Source: Ignavibacteriaceae bacterium
GTDB lineage: Bacteria > Bacteroidota > Ignavibacteria > Ignavibacteriales > Ignavibacteriaceae
DNA: 39,302 nt
Direction of reading: 5' to 3'
Assembly: GCA_013388515.1 (NCBI GenBank)
Contig: JACAFC010000021.1
Span: 1-39,302 of the forward strand
A program made the position numbers and the translations under genes. Of the stretch, positions 1-9,450 are shown one piece after another (positions within the stretch are counted from its first letter, which is position 1; each line of letters opens with the position of its first letter). Below the pieces are notes generated by a model. It was not told the DNA's origin. It worked only from the letters and a program-made list of their open reading frames with translations, and searched no databases.

Positions 1-1
1 A

Positions 2-211
2 ATCAGTTGGCAGTCGCCAGCAGCCAGTTGGCAAACTTTGAAAATTTATGATGTTTTAGGGAATGAAGTTGCGATACTTGTTAATGAATACAAACAAGCT
101 GGAAAATACGAAGTTGAGTTTGATGCCTCAAACCTTGCAAGCGGTTTGTATCTCTACAGAATTCAATCAGGTTCATTTGTAGAAACTAAGAAAATGATTT
201 TGCTTCGCTGA
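2..211 (+). CDS. C-terminal end of a T9SS-sorted secreted protein (partial)
   Basis: Only the last 69 codons are in the window; the gene begins upstream. The frame reads LKIYDVLGNEVAILVNEY, then a segment ending SGLYLYRIQSGSFVETKKM and ILLR before TGA. This is the classic type A sorting domain of the type IX secretion system (Por secretion system), which directs cargo through the outer membrane. It lacks only the NYPNPFNPST stretch that normally precedes it, which should lie just upstream. The passenger domain cannot be told from here. The first codons encode a small duplication, SWQSPAASWQ, from two copies of a CAGTTGGCA-containing stretch. Family call is firm; function is unknown. Confidence 0.9.
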   Translation: MSWQSPAASWQTLKIYDVLGNEVAILVNEYKQAGKYEVEFDASNLASGLYLYRIQSGSFVETKKMILLR

Positions 212-346
212 TTAAATTTTCGCTTTTTTATTGAAATTGAAAACCTTCAAAAGTTAAACTGAGTAATTTTACTTTAAATATTTTATTTTCTTATCTTTCA
301 ATAAGTCATTCTAGTGTGTCTGGTTTTATTAAGATGACTAAATATC

Positions 347-3300
347 GTGAAGCTCTTTTACGGCAGTAATAACTTTATTCATCTGAACATCTGGAACAAA
401 ATGACATCAAATAGAACAACTCTTGCCTCACTGCGTATAGTTCTGCCATATTTTATCCTAGGAATTTTGTACATCTTAGTTTCGGACAAAATTGTTCATC
501 TCATTTCAGATGACCACCAAATTATAACCAATATTCAGACATATAAGGGATTTGGATTCATCCTTATCACCTCATATTTTCTTTTTATCTTGATTTGGCG
601 AATGTTAAACAGAATTGAGACTGAAAATAAAAATTTTATGGCCGCACAAAGTGCTTTGGCAGAAAGGGAAAAACAATTCCAGTTACACTTTGAAAACAGC
701 AACGACTCAATTTTTTTGGTTAAATCAGATGGTAAAATAAATGCTGTAAATAAAGCTGCTTGCAGCATGTTCGGGCGTACTGAAGAAGAAATTTGTTCCG
801 TCGGATTGGAAGGAATACTTGACTTAAATGATTATCGAGTAAATAATATTCTTAGTAATGGCTTTAAACTAGGGGACTATCGAGGTGAACTGAACTTTAA
901 ACGTAAGGATGGATCTATATTTACCGGCGATATCACTTCAACAATTTTCAAGGATGAGCAGGGAAATGAAAAATCAAATTTAATAATTAGAGATGTTACA
1001 GAAAGAAATCTAGCTGAAAAGTCTGTAATGCTTGAACGTGATTTTTCTAATGCAATCCTGGATAGCTTACCCGGTATTTTTTATTTGTTTAATAGAGATC
1101 TTAAGTATCTCAGATGGAATAAAAATCATGAAAGAATATCCGGATATTCAAGTGAGGATATGTTAAAACTATCCCCGGGTGATTTTTTTAGTGAAGAAGA
1201 AAGACCAGTTGTTAGTGAGGCAATACAACAAGTTTTTACCAAAGGTTATGCCGAGGTTGAAGCCAATTTGATTACAAAAGATGGAAGATCGCTTCCCATT
1301 GCTTTCAATGGAACCAGAATCATTTATCAAAATCAAGAGTGCTTGCTGGGTGTTGGTATTGAGATGACCCGGTTGAAAAATGCTGAAAAAGCATTGTTTG
1401 AAAGCAAGGAAAGGTATAAGCGTTTAACAGAAAATGCTCAAGATATGATTTACAGAATGGCATTACCCAGTGGTAAATATGAATACGTCAACCCTTCCTC
1501 TATTAATATTTTGGGTTATTCACCAGCAGAATTTTATGAATCTCCGCAAATTATTAGACAAATTATTCACCCTGATTGGAGAGAGTATTTTGAGCAGCAA
1601 TGGATTAATTTAATTAATGGGTTAATGCCGCCAACTTATGAATATCAGATAATTCATAAATCCGGCGAAGTTCGCTGGTTGAATCAACGCAACATTCTAA
1701 TCCGAGACAATAATGGTAATCCTATCGCAATAGAAGGAATTGTTACAGATATTACTAAGCGAAAGGAGATAGAAGAATCGTTAAAAAAAACACATTTACG
1801 CCTCATACAATCTCTTAAGTTTACTGAAGCATTGCTTGCAGCAATACCAACACCGGTGTTTTACAAAGATAGGGATGGAAGATATTTAGGTTGTAACCGG
1901 ATGTTTTCTGAACTAATGGGAGTTACATCAGAAGAGATAAAAGGGAAAACTGTTTATGAACTGTGGCCCAGCGAGCATGCTATGACATATCACAAAAAAG
2001 ATCTCGAATTAATCAGCAATCCCGCACAACAAGTATATGAATACAAAGTTCGGGATAAATTAGGGAAAGATCGGTCTGTAATATTTGCCAAGGATATTTT
2101 CCGTGATGAAAATGATCAAGTAGCTGGCATTGTAGGTGCTTTTTTGGATATAACCGACCGAAAGCAAGCAGAAGAAGAGAATAAAATTAGAAATATTGAA
2201 TTAACACGATTGTTTGATACTAGCTTGATTCTTCTTGAATCTTTGGATAAACGTAAAGTATTAAAAAATATTGTAGAAAATGCGGCTCAATTAATAGGCG
2301 TTGATACAGCGGCTATTTATCTTGTTGATAATGAAAACTTACTTCTCGAAACCACAAGTCCTCCTTTGCCAGAAAATTTTCCATTTGAATTCAGAATGGC
2401 AAAGCTGGCGAATCATCATTTGATTGCACATGCGGTGTTAAAGGCCGAACCTTTAATAGTTGAAGATATTAATTCTGTAGAGCTTACAGATGAAGAAAAA
2501 ATTATTATAAGCTCAAGGAATATGAAAACACTTATTTACCTGCCGCTTTTCGTTGAGAAAGTAGTTAAAGGAGTTTTAATTTTAGGTACTATTGATAGGA
2601 AAATAAGCTTAACATCGCATCAAATTGATTTGTGCAGGACGTACTCTAACTTAGCATCCCTTGCATTGGAAAACACACTTTTATTCGAAGAATCGAAACA
2701 AAATATAACAGAGCTAATCCAAACAATTGCCGAAAAAAATATTGTTACTGAAGCTTTGAAAGAAAGCGAAGCAAGATTTCGTTCGATGTTTCGGAACCAT
2801 AACGCAATTATGCTGCTGGTTGATCCTAACAGTGGTAAAATTATAGATGCAAACCTAGCAGCAGAAAAATTTTATGGCTATACAATATCTGAGTTATGCC
2901 AGATGAAGATTTCAAATATTAATTTGCTTCCTGAAGAAACAGTGGAAAAAAATCTTCAAAGTGTCGTCTCTAATTTAAACTCGTACTTCAATTTACCGCA
3001 CATACTTAGTTCCGGTGAAGTACGAGATGTTGAAATCTTTTCCACACCAATCAGTGTTGCTGAAGGAACAGTACTATTCTCAATAATTCATGACATAACC
3101 GAAAGGAAAAAAGCGGAAGATAAAGTTCAAAAGTCTCAAGAACAATTACGCGCTTTAGCTGCACGCTTAGAACAAATTCGTGAGGATGAGAGAATTCATC
3201 TCTCGAGGGAGTTACATGATAACCTAGGACAAAACTTAACTGCATTGAAGATGGATGTTGCGTGGCTGGCTCGTAAAATTGGTTCAACTGATCAATCTCT

Positions 3301-3811
3301 GAATGAAATTATATCTCAAAAAACTAAAACTGTAAACGATTTAATCGATAATATTATTGTTAATGTAAGGCGCATTTCTTCCGATCTAAGACCAACAATG
3401 CTTGATTACTCAGCATTGGTTCCTTCATTGGAATGGTTGATGGGCGATGTAAGTAAAAGAGCAGAACTAAAGTATTCTTTTAATTCATCTGTAGAGGAGA
3501 TTCTTGTTAATCAACAAACAGCAACATCAATATTTAGGATTTTTCAGGAAGCAGTTACAAATATTATTAGACATTCAAATGCAGAATGCATGACAATGAC
3601 TATAGATGAAATAGATGGAAAATATTTAATTCAGCTAACTGATGATGGGAGAGGTATAACTGAAGATGAAATATCCGATAGTCACTCACTTGGAATTATT
3701 GGCATGCATGAACGTGCAATTCAATTTAATGGTGAATTAACTATCTCAAAAAATAAAACCAAAGGTACAACAGTTAGTCTTAAAGTATTAAAGGAGGAAA
3801 AGGATGATTAG
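347..3811 (+). CDS. Membrane-bound multi-PAS/GAF sensor histidine kinase (NarX/DegS-type, HisKA_3)
   Basis: Two hydrophobic segments (about residues 30-53 and 69-86) anchor the protein. They are followed by PAS domains at about 105-222, 232-345, 350-475 and 485-608, a GAF domain at about 615-780, and a fifth PAS at about 800-925. The HisKA_3 dimerisation domain carries the phospho-acceptor H957 in LSRELHDNLGQ. The HATPase domain shows an N-box (FQEAVTNIIRHS), DDGRGI near 1099 and GIIGMHER near 1116. It should autophosphorylate and pass phosphate to the regulator encoded next, which overlaps it by 8 bases. The GTG at 347 has no visible ribosome site; the ATG at 401 (MTSNRTT) is an equally good start and keeps both membrane segments. 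The ligand cannot be deduced. Confidence 0.9.
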   Translation: MKLFYGSNNFIHLNIWNKMTSNRTTLASLRIVLPYFILGILYILVSDKIVHLISDDHQIITNIQTYKGFGFILITSYFLFILIWRMLNRIETENKNFMAAQSALAEREKQFQLHFENSNDSIFLVKSDGKINAVNKAACSMFGRTEEEICSVGLEGILDLNDYRVNNILSNGFKLGDYRGELNFKRKDGSIFTGDITSTIFKDEQGNEKSNLIIRDVTERNLAEKSVMLERDFSNAILDSLPGIFYLFNRDLKYLRWNKNHERISGYSSEDMLKLSPGDFFSEEERPVVSEAIQQVFTKGYAEVEANLITKDGRSLPIAFNGTRIIYQNQECLLGVGIEMTRLKNAEKALFESKERYKRLTENAQDMIYRMALPSGKYEYVNPSSINILGYSPAEFYESPQIIRQIIHPDWREYFEQQWINLINGLMPPTYEYQIIHKSGEVRWLNQRNILIRDNNGNPIAIEGIVTDITKRKEIEESLKKTHLRLIQSLKFTEALLAAIPTPVFYKDRDGRYLGCNRMFSELMGVTSEEIKGKTVYELWPSEHAMTYHKKDLELISNPAQQVYEYKVRDKLGKDRSVIFAKDIFRDENDQVAGIVGAFLDITDRKQAEEENKIRNIELTRLFDTSLILLESLDKRKVLKNIVENAAQLIGVDTAAIYLVDNENLLLETTSPPLPENFPFEFRMAKLANHHLIAHAVLKAEPLIVEDINSVELTDEEKIIISSRNMKTLIYLPLFVEKVVKGVLILGTIDRKISLTSHQIDLCRTYSNLASLALENTLLFEESKQNITELIQTIAEKNIVTEALKESEARFRSMFRNHNAIMLLVDPNSGKIIDANLAAEKFYGYTISELCQMKISNINLLPEETVEKNLQSVVSNLNSYFNLPHILSSGEVRDVEIFSTPISVAEGTVLFSIIHDITERKKAEDKVQKSQEQLRALAARLEQIREDERIHLSRELHDNLGQNLTALKMDVAWLARKIGSTDQSLNEIISQKTKTVNDLIDNIIVNVRRISSDLRPTMLDYSALVPSLEWLMGDVSKRAELKYSFNSSVEEILVNQQTATSIFRIFQEAVTNIIRHSNAECMTMTIDEIDGKYLIQLTDDGRGITEDEISDSHSLGIIGMHERAIQFNGELTISKNKTKGTTVSLKVLKEEKDD

Positions 3812-4442
3812 CATTTTAATTGCAGACGATCATCCGGTTGTTCGAAGAGGTTTAAAAGAAATACTGAAAGAAGAAAAAGACTTAAAAATTGTTGATGAAG
3901 CATCTTCAGCACCGGAAGTTTTTAATGTGCTAAGGCAAAAGAAGATTGACATTATTTTACTTGATATTTCGATGCCTGGCAGAAGCGGATTGGATATTAT
4001 TCCAGATATTCTGAATGAATTCCCATCTTTACTAATTCTTGCAATTAGCGCTCTTCAGGAGGAAACATTTGCCAAACGTGTTATAAAAGCAGGTGCTCAT
4101 GGTTATTTAAATAAGGAAAGCGCTCCTGAACAGTTAATACAGGCAATAAGAAGAATTTATAGTGGAAAGAGATATATTAGTGAAAAGTTTTCCGAACAGC
4201 TTGCCGAATCATTTGTTAAAGGAAAAAAAAATAAACCCCACGATGATCTTTCTGACCGAGAATTTGAAGTCCTCCGGTACCTTGGCTCAGGCAAAACAAT
4301 TAATGAAATTGCCGGTATACTTAAATTGAGTGCAACTACTATTAGTACATACAGAGCAAGAATTCTAAGTAAAACTGGTTTGAAGAATAATTCTGATTTA
4401 GTGAAATATTGTCTTAATGAAAATATTTCTCTGCTTGGTTAG
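3804..4442 (+). CDS. NarL/FixJ-family response regulator
   Basis: This 212-residue DNA-binding regulator is the probable partner of the kinase just upstream. The receiver domain (about 1-120) has acidic residues D8 and D9, phospho-acceptor D54 in ILLDISMPG, switch Ser82 and conserved K104. The C-terminal LuxR-type helix-turn-helix (about 147-210) contains LSDREFEVLRYLGSGKTINE. The start codon lies inside the end of the kinase gene and is served by a strong AAAGGAGG about six bases upstream, so translation is likely coupled. The HisKA_3 kinase plus LuxR-type output is the standard NarX/NarL pairing. Target genes are unknown; an inverted repeat 43 bases downstream is a candidate binding site. 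Confidence 0.93.
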   Translation: MISILIADDHPVVRRGLKEILKEEKDLKIVDEASSAPEVFNVLRQKKIDIILLDISMPGRSGLDIIPDILNEFPSLLILAISALQEETFAKRVIKAGAHGYLNKESAPEQLIQAIRRIYSGKRYISEKFSEQLAESFVKGKKNKPHDDLSDREFEVLRYLGSGKTINEIAGILKLSATTISTYRARILSKTGLKNNSDLVKYCLNENISLLG

Positions 4443-4484
4443 AATATTTAAGTAAATTTATCTATCTGTTTTAGCTCCCCGCAT

Positions 4485-4506
4485 TTTGTAGTGAAATTAC
4501 TACAAA
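4485..4506. promoter_or_regulatory. 22-base inverted repeat between two-component operons, candidate operator
   Basis: TTTGTAGT and ACTACAAA form perfect 8-base arms around GAAATT. The site lies in the 159-base gap after the NarL-type regulator and about 95 bases before the next response regulator gene. No T-run follows, so a terminator is less likely than a protein-binding site. Binding by the upstream LuxR-type regulator is inference only. Confidence 0.4.
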
Positions 4507-4601
4507 GTAATTCATAATATCCTACAATAAAAGTATTTCCGTAACTATTTAATTATTAAGAAAAAATTAAGAGAATTGCTCCGTGAATAAGGAGTAAATA
4601 G

Positions 4602-4985
4602 ATGAAGTTATTATTAGTAGACGATTCGGAAATTATTCGTAATAAAATTAAAGAACTGCTGCAGGATATAGAAGGACTTGAGATAATTGATTTTGCTTCT
4701 GATGGTTTGGAAGGAGTTGAAAAATTCTGGCGATACAGACCCCAAATTGTAATACTTGACATCAAAATGCCTAAACTTGACGGCATGCAAGTGCTAAAAA
4801 ATATTAAAACAGATGAGTTTCCATTGAGTATTATCATTTTGACAAACTACTCGAACGATTACATCAGAGACGTGTGTCTTGATAACGGTGCAGACTATTT
4901 CTTCGACAAGACCACCGAATTTGAGAAAGTGTACGATACTTGTAAGATGCTTGTAGAAAAAAACAATCCTCCAACAAGTGCTTGA
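4602..4985 (+). CDS. Single-domain response regulator (CheY-like receiver)
   Basis: The 127-residue protein is a receiver domain alone: acidic pocket D7/D8, phospho-acceptor D53 in ILDIKMP, Thr81 and Lys103 in the usual order. There is no output domain, so it probably acts by protein contact or as a phosphorelay intermediate. AAGGAG seven bases upstream supports the ATG at 4602. The next gene, a hybrid kinase, starts either at a TTG overlapping this stop codon or at an ATG 26 bases later, so the two are almost certainly co-transcribed. Confidence 0.9.
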   Translation: MKLLLVDDSEIIRNKIKELLQDIEGLEIIDFASDGLEGVEKFWRYRPQIVILDIKMPKLDGMQVLKNIKTDEFPLSIIILTNYSNDYIRDVCLDNGADYFFDKTTEFEKVYDTCKMLVEKNNPPTSA

Positions 4986-5011
4986 AAAGTTATTTATTGG
5001 CGGGCGTAAAT

Positions 5012-8000
5012 ATGTTTAAAAGAAAAAATCTTTTTGGTGAAAATGTGTTTTCTAACTTTCTCTTTGAAAACATTCCGGCTGGTATAGCGATAATTCAAAG
5101 TGATGGTAAAATGAAAGTTAACCATGCATTCTGTAATATGCTCGGGTACTCAGATAATGAATTACCTCTAATGCATTGGGAATATCTAACTCATCACAGT
5201 GATCTTGAAAAATGCTATTCATCTTTTGAACAGTTAAAAAATGGTAAATGCAAAACAATTTCACTTGAAAAAAGATATATAACAAAAAATGGCACACCTA
5301 ATTGGGTTAATGAAACAATTACTATCCACAAAGATGAGAAGAACAAATCGTATTATTTTCTTTGTATGATTAACAATTCTCATGTCCAAACCAAAGAAGA
5401 TGAAATTCTAGAAGATAACTTCCCATTCAGAGAGAATTTTTTAAACAATCCATTACCTATGTGGTACTACAATTTGGATACTTGGCGATTTACATTGGTT
5501 AATGAAGCAGCTAAATCTTTCTTGGGATACTCGGAAGATGAATTCTATCAAATGACAATAAAAGATATTAGAACCGAAGAAGATACTCATATTCTTTTTG
5601 AAAATTTAAAGATTTACAAGGATGCCGAACCGGGAAATCGATTCTATAATTATAAGAAGAAAGATGGTACGGTAGTTAAAGTTGAGATTTCTACGCATGA
5701 TATTAATGTTAAAAATAAAATAATACGTGCGGTAACAATAAAAAATTTGCCTGAGAGGAAGGCAGCTCTAGGAGCAGATGAAAAAGAGCAGAGTCGATTA
5801 GCAGGTGAACTTATGTTTGACAAATTCGCTTCATGGGAGTTTGAGCTGCCCTCTGGCAAAATATTACGCGATGAAAGAAAAACTGGTTCTTTCAAATCCA
5901 TAATCGGAGAATATAACTCTCTGCTGGACTTCATAAAAATAATGCATCCTGATGATAGGCCGCGTTTTCAATATTTTTTAACGCAATTGGAAAAAGGTTT
6001 GCAAGATAAATTTGAGTACGAGTATAGAGTCCAATCAAAAGCTGGCAACTATATATGGCTGCGTGATATGGTTGGTAAATTGAGAATGCCGGATTCGCAG
6101 AATAGCTTTAAACTAATGGGATTAAGCGAAGATATTCATCTACAAAAATTAGAACAAGAGAAACTAATTAATGGAATTGAAAAAGAATTAAAAAATATTT
6201 TCAATAATTCGCACGATACAATATTTTTTACCGACACTGAAGGAAAAGTACTTGAAATATATAATTTAACTCCTCCTTTCAAAGAAAGCGATCTGATAGG
6301 ATTTGGTTTTTTACACTTACTGCAAACTGAGCAGCGAATTAGGTTTCTAAGTATTATTGAAGATGTTATAGCAACACAAAAAAGCTCCAGTTTGGAGGTT
6401 AATTTTGCTAAAGCCAAGGGTAAAAATTATGATTGGCTTTTAAAAATTTCGCCAATAATTACTGCGAGTAAAACAAAGAAATTACTTATTCTTTGTACTG
6501 ATATATCTACTAACAAAAAGACAGTTGAAAAACTTAAAGGAAATGAAGAGAGGTTCCGTAAATTCTTTGACAACGATCTTTCAGGCAATTTTGTCGTATC
6601 TTCTAATGGAAATGTACTTATCTGCAATCAACGATACCGAGAAATATTTAATTTTAAAAGTGATAAAGAAGCAAAGGCAGTAACTTTCAGCAAACTTTTT
6701 AAAAATTATTCTGATTATAAATTACTACTTGATAAAGTTGAGAAACAAGTTAAACTTGAAAAATATGACCTTGAGATGGTTAGACCCGATGGGAAACAAC
6801 TTCATTTGTGTGCAAATATTTTTGGGCAATTCAATAAAAACGGAAAATTAAAAAGAATACTCGGTTACATAGCAGATGTGACCGACAAAAAAATTGCTGA
6901 TAACATTATAAAACAACTGTCAACTGCCGTTGAGCAAAACCCAGCTTCAATTTTAATTACAGATACAGAAGGGAATATTCAATATGTGAATTCCAAATTC
7001 ACAGAATTAACAAATTATTCCAAACAAGAGGTGATTGGAAAATCTGCCGAATTATACCTATCCATAGATTTAACAAAAGACGAGTTTGAAGCTATTTGGC
7101 AAACGCTTCGACAAAAAGGAAATTGGAATGGGGAGATGTTGAATAAAAAGAGAAATGGCGAAACTTATTGGGAAAATGCGTTTATGTCTCCAATCTTAAC
7201 CGAGAATGGTGATGTGACAAATTTCTTGATTATTAAAGAGGATATTACTGACAGAAAAAAAATGATTCGTGAGCTTATAATTGCTAAAGAAAAAGCTGAA
7301 GAAATTAGTCGAATAAAATCTAATTTCTTCTCTAACATGAGTCATGAACTAAGAACACCGCTAAGCGGCGTACTCGGATATTCTGAACTGTTGCTTGATG
7401 AAATTACTGACCCCGATCATAAACAAATGCTAAATTCAATTTATCAAAGCGGACAACGATTGCTTGATACTCTAAATGAAATTCTTCAATTATCAAGACT
7501 CGAGTGCGATAAGCTAAATCCTAAATTAGAGAAGATTCTTGTTACACAAGTTATTACTTCTGTCATTCATACATTTGAAAGACAAATAACAGAAAGAGGA
7601 TTATACCTAAAATTTAACAAACCAGATGAAAACCTTATAGCCAATCTCGACAGAGAGATGTTTGAAACTATAATGAGCAATCTAATTTCTAATGCAATCA
7701 AATTCACAAAAACCGGTGGTATTACAATTAACTGCTCGCCGGTTGCTGATAAAAATGAAATTGCAATTTCAGTTAGCGACACTGGAATTGGGATTTCATC
7801 AGATGAACAAGCTATTATTTTTGAAGAATTTAGGCAGGCAAGTGAAGGTTTGAATCGGCTGTATGAGGGTATGGGCCTGGGGTTAACAATCGTAAAAAAG
7901 TTTACTGAAATAATGGGAGGAAGGGTATTACTAGAAAGTAAGGTAGGAATTGGTACTACATTTACAATTGTGTTCAGTAGTGCAAAAAAAATCTCAATAA

Positions 8001-8446
8001 AAAGAGTGATAAAAGAAAAGGAAACTGCAGAAAATATTCTCAGTAGCGATCTTGTTCTGATGAATCATAAGAAACCTTACATCTTAGTAGTTGAGGACGA
8101 TGTTACTTGCGGGAATGTAGTAAAAGCACAATTAGCCAATATCTGCAACATTCATGTTTGTAATAGCGGTGAAGAAGCTTTGGAACTAATAAAAAAGAGG
8201 AGATACGAATTAATACTAATGGATATTTCACTTGGTGCTGGTATTGATGGGATGGAAACAACAAGATTAATTCATCTTACACCAGGATACAAAAGCACTC
8301 CAGTTATTGCACTTACTGCTTTTGCAATGCACAGTGAAAAGGAGAGGTTTCTTTCTGCTGGTTTAACTCATTATTTATCTAAACCTTTTACAAAATTAGA
8401 ACTTACAGAACTGGTGAAAAAAGTGATAGTTCAAGTTGATAAATGA
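5012..8446 (+). CDS. Cytoplasmic hybrid histidine kinase with six PAS domains and a C-terminal receiver
   Basis: Numbering here is from the upstream TTG at 4982; the chosen ATG is residue 11. No membrane segment is visible. PAS-like domains lie at about 22-136, 147-257, 277-390 (PAS_3 type), 402-512, 523-638 and 645-758. The HisKA domain has H788 in SNMSHELRTPLSG. The HATPase shows N904 in SNLISNAIKFT, DTGIGI at 933 and GMGLGLTI at 963. The receiver (about 1032-1150) has DD at 1039-1040, D1081, T1112 and K1134. It probably shuttles phosphate through its own receiver and perhaps the lone receiver upstream. The ATG at 5012 has a modest G-rich site (GGCGGG) before it; the TTG at 4982 overlaps the preceding stop and would allow coupling. 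Signals sensed are unknown. Confidence 0.9.
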   Translation: MFKRKNLFGENVFSNFLFENIPAGIAIIQSDGKMKVNHAFCNMLGYSDNELPLMHWEYLTHHSDLEKCYSSFEQLKNGKCKTISLEKRYITKNGTPNWVNETITIHKDEKNKSYYFLCMINNSHVQTKEDEILEDNFPFRENFLNNPLPMWYYNLDTWRFTLVNEAAKSFLGYSEDEFYQMTIKDIRTEEDTHILFENLKIYKDAEPGNRFYNYKKKDGTVVKVEISTHDINVKNKIIRAVTIKNLPERKAALGADEKEQSRLAGELMFDKFASWEFELPSGKILRDERKTGSFKSIIGEYNSLLDFIKIMHPDDRPRFQYFLTQLEKGLQDKFEYEYRVQSKAGNYIWLRDMVGKLRMPDSQNSFKLMGLSEDIHLQKLEQEKLINGIEKELKNIFNNSHDTIFFTDTEGKVLEIYNLTPPFKESDLIGFGFLHLLQTEQRIRFLSIIEDVIATQKSSSLEVNFAKAKGKNYDWLLKISPIITASKTKKLLILCTDISTNKKTVEKLKGNEERFRKFFDNDLSGNFVVSSNGNVLICNQRYREIFNFKSDKEAKAVTFSKLFKNYSDYKLLLDKVEKQVKLEKYDLEMVRPDGKQLHLCANIFGQFNKNGKLKRILGYIADVTDKKIADNIIKQLSTAVEQNPASILITDTEGNIQYVNSKFTELTNYSKQEVIGKSAELYLSIDLTKDEFEAIWQTLRQKGNWNGEMLNKKRNGETYWENAFMSPILTENGDVTNFLIIKEDITDRKKMIRELIIAKEKAEEISRIKSNFFSNMSHELRTPLSGVLGYSELLLDEITDPDHKQMLNSIYQSGQRLLDTLNEILQLSRLECDKLNPKLEKILVTQVITSVIHTFERQITERGLYLKFNKPDENLIANLDREMFETIMSNLISNAIKFTKTGGITINCSPVADKNEIAISVSDTGIGISSDEQAIIFEEFRQASEGLNRLYEGMGLGLTIVKKFTEIMGGRVLLESKVGIGTTFTIVFSSAKKISIKRVIKEKETAENILSSDLVLMNHKKPYILVVEDDVTCGNVVKAQLANICNIHVCNSGEEALELIKKRRYELILMDISLGAGIDGMETTRLIHLTPGYKSTPVIALTAFAMHSEKERFLSAGLTHYLSKPFTKLELTELVKKVIVQVDK

Positions 8447-8471
8447 TTTGCCCTCCTAGCTGTACCTCTGT

Positions 8472-8512
8472 GAATAAGACTAATGCGCAATGATTAGTCT
8501 TATTCGCTTTTT
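8472..8512 (+). terminator. Rho-independent terminator after the two-component block
   Basis: A perfect 13-base stem, GAATAAGACTAAT (8472-8484) with ATTAGTCTTATTC (8493-8505), encloses an 8-base loop and is followed by GCTTTTT. It lies 26 bases after the hybrid kinase stop. The gene on the opposite strand ends 46 bases further on, but no matching T-run serves that direction. Confidence 0.9.
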
Positions 8513-8557
8513 AAGAACGTCTTTCAATAATTGACAAAATAAATAGTCGATAAAAAT

Positions 8558-9010
8558 TTAATCTTCAGTTTTACTTGCTTTCATCCTGATTTCAAATTTT
8601 TTGGATAATACATTCTCACTTTTTTGAAGTTCTGCTTTTACACCCTTGCCGCGCAAGTGAAAATCTGATGCGGTTACACTATCAACTGTAAACCCTTTCT
8701 CAATTGATCCTAAAATGCAGGCATCCAATTCTTTTAATGCATCGATATTCGTATCGTAAGCTTTGAGAGCTTCACTTTGATAAACGCCTAGCTTATTAGC
8801 GACAAAAATCATTGTATTATTTTTATTTTTGTAAAACATGCAAAGCATTTCAGGATTGCTGTTGTCCCTATGCACGGGTTCTCCATACTTTTTAATTACC
8901 TCACTTTGTTTTTTCCCGATCAGGTAGTGAACATTGATATCCTGGGAAAATGAAAAGTTTTGTAGAATAACAAAAAGGAGAATGAACGAAAAAATATTTA
9001 AGTTTTTCAT
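8558..9010 (-). CDS. Small exported protein of unknown function
   Basis: The chosen ATG (at 9010) is preceded by GAGG five bases upstream. A GTG two codons earlier is possible but overlaps that site. The protein is about 150 residues with a typical signal peptide (KNLNIFSFILLFVILQNFSFSQ) and predicted cleavage after the SFSQ region. The mature part begins with LIGKKQSEVIKKYGEP, which resembles the G-x(n)-V-x(3)-G-x-P turn seen in BamE/SmpA-like lipoprotein folds, but there is no lipobox Cys. The rest is lysine-rich and soluble-looking. I do not recognise a named family. It stands alone, convergent with the two-component block. Confidence 0.75.
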   Translation of the reverse strand: MKNLNIFSFILLFVILQNFSFSQDINVHYLIGKKQSEVIKKYGEPVHRDNSNPEMLCMFYKNKNNTMIFVANKLGVYQSEALKAYDTNIDALKELDACILGSIEKGFTVDSVTASDFHLRGKGVKAELQKSENVLSKKFEIRMKASKTED

Positions 9011-9387
9011 GCTCACCTCATTTATGACTAATTAAAATTTTTGTAAAGATTAAAACCAGTATGTAAAATTCTGGAGGGCTGAATGTCCCTGAGAGAGGCA
9101 AAATAGAAGTGCTCAATTTGAACATTTTTCTGTTCATTTTATATTCAAGCAAAACTACTATTTAAATTTAGCAATAAAGCTCTAACACAAACAATTAAGC
9201 TATTAGGCAAGCTATTGGTACAGAAAAAATCGGATTGAAAATACCATGCTTGGGTTGGCAATTTTTTCATTTGTATTTCCTCTAAACAAGCGAGGAATAA
9301 TTTATTCAGCAAAAAAAGAGATTAAATAAGCCTGAATACTTTGAGAACAAATGTTTATTTTTTGTACAAGTTTAATTTAATATTTAA
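9011..9387. other. Intergenic region without a recognised gene
   Basis: These roughly 380 AT-rich bases hold the upstream region of the minus-strand exported protein and no convincing reading frame. A weak inverted repeat GAACA/TGTTC (9120-9135) is visible, without a T-run. No promoter stands out on either strand. Confidence 0.6.
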
Positions 9388-9438
9388 ACCTCACGCTTCG
9401 TCCCTCTCCTTGCCAAGGAGAGGGAAGGTGGGTGAGGT
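9388..9438. repeat. Palindromic repeat on the 5' side of the DUF559 pseudogene
   Basis: Outer arms ACCTCAC (9388-9394) and GTGAGGT (9432-9438) enclose an inner perfect hairpin, CCCTCTCCTT (9402-9411) with AAGGAGAGGG (9415-9424). The GC-rich, purine/pyrimidine-biased sequence stands out from the AT-rich surroundings. A related element lies at the other end of the same gene, and similar CCCTTT/AAAGGG palindromes flank the second DUF559 gene near 28 kb. Confidence 0.75.
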
Positions 9439-9450
9439 CGTTTTGCAGAT

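Noticed and set aside
9120-9135. Inverted repeat GAACA/TGTTC as an operator or terminator
   Set aside because: The arms are only five bases, there is no T-run, and the position is far from any start codon.
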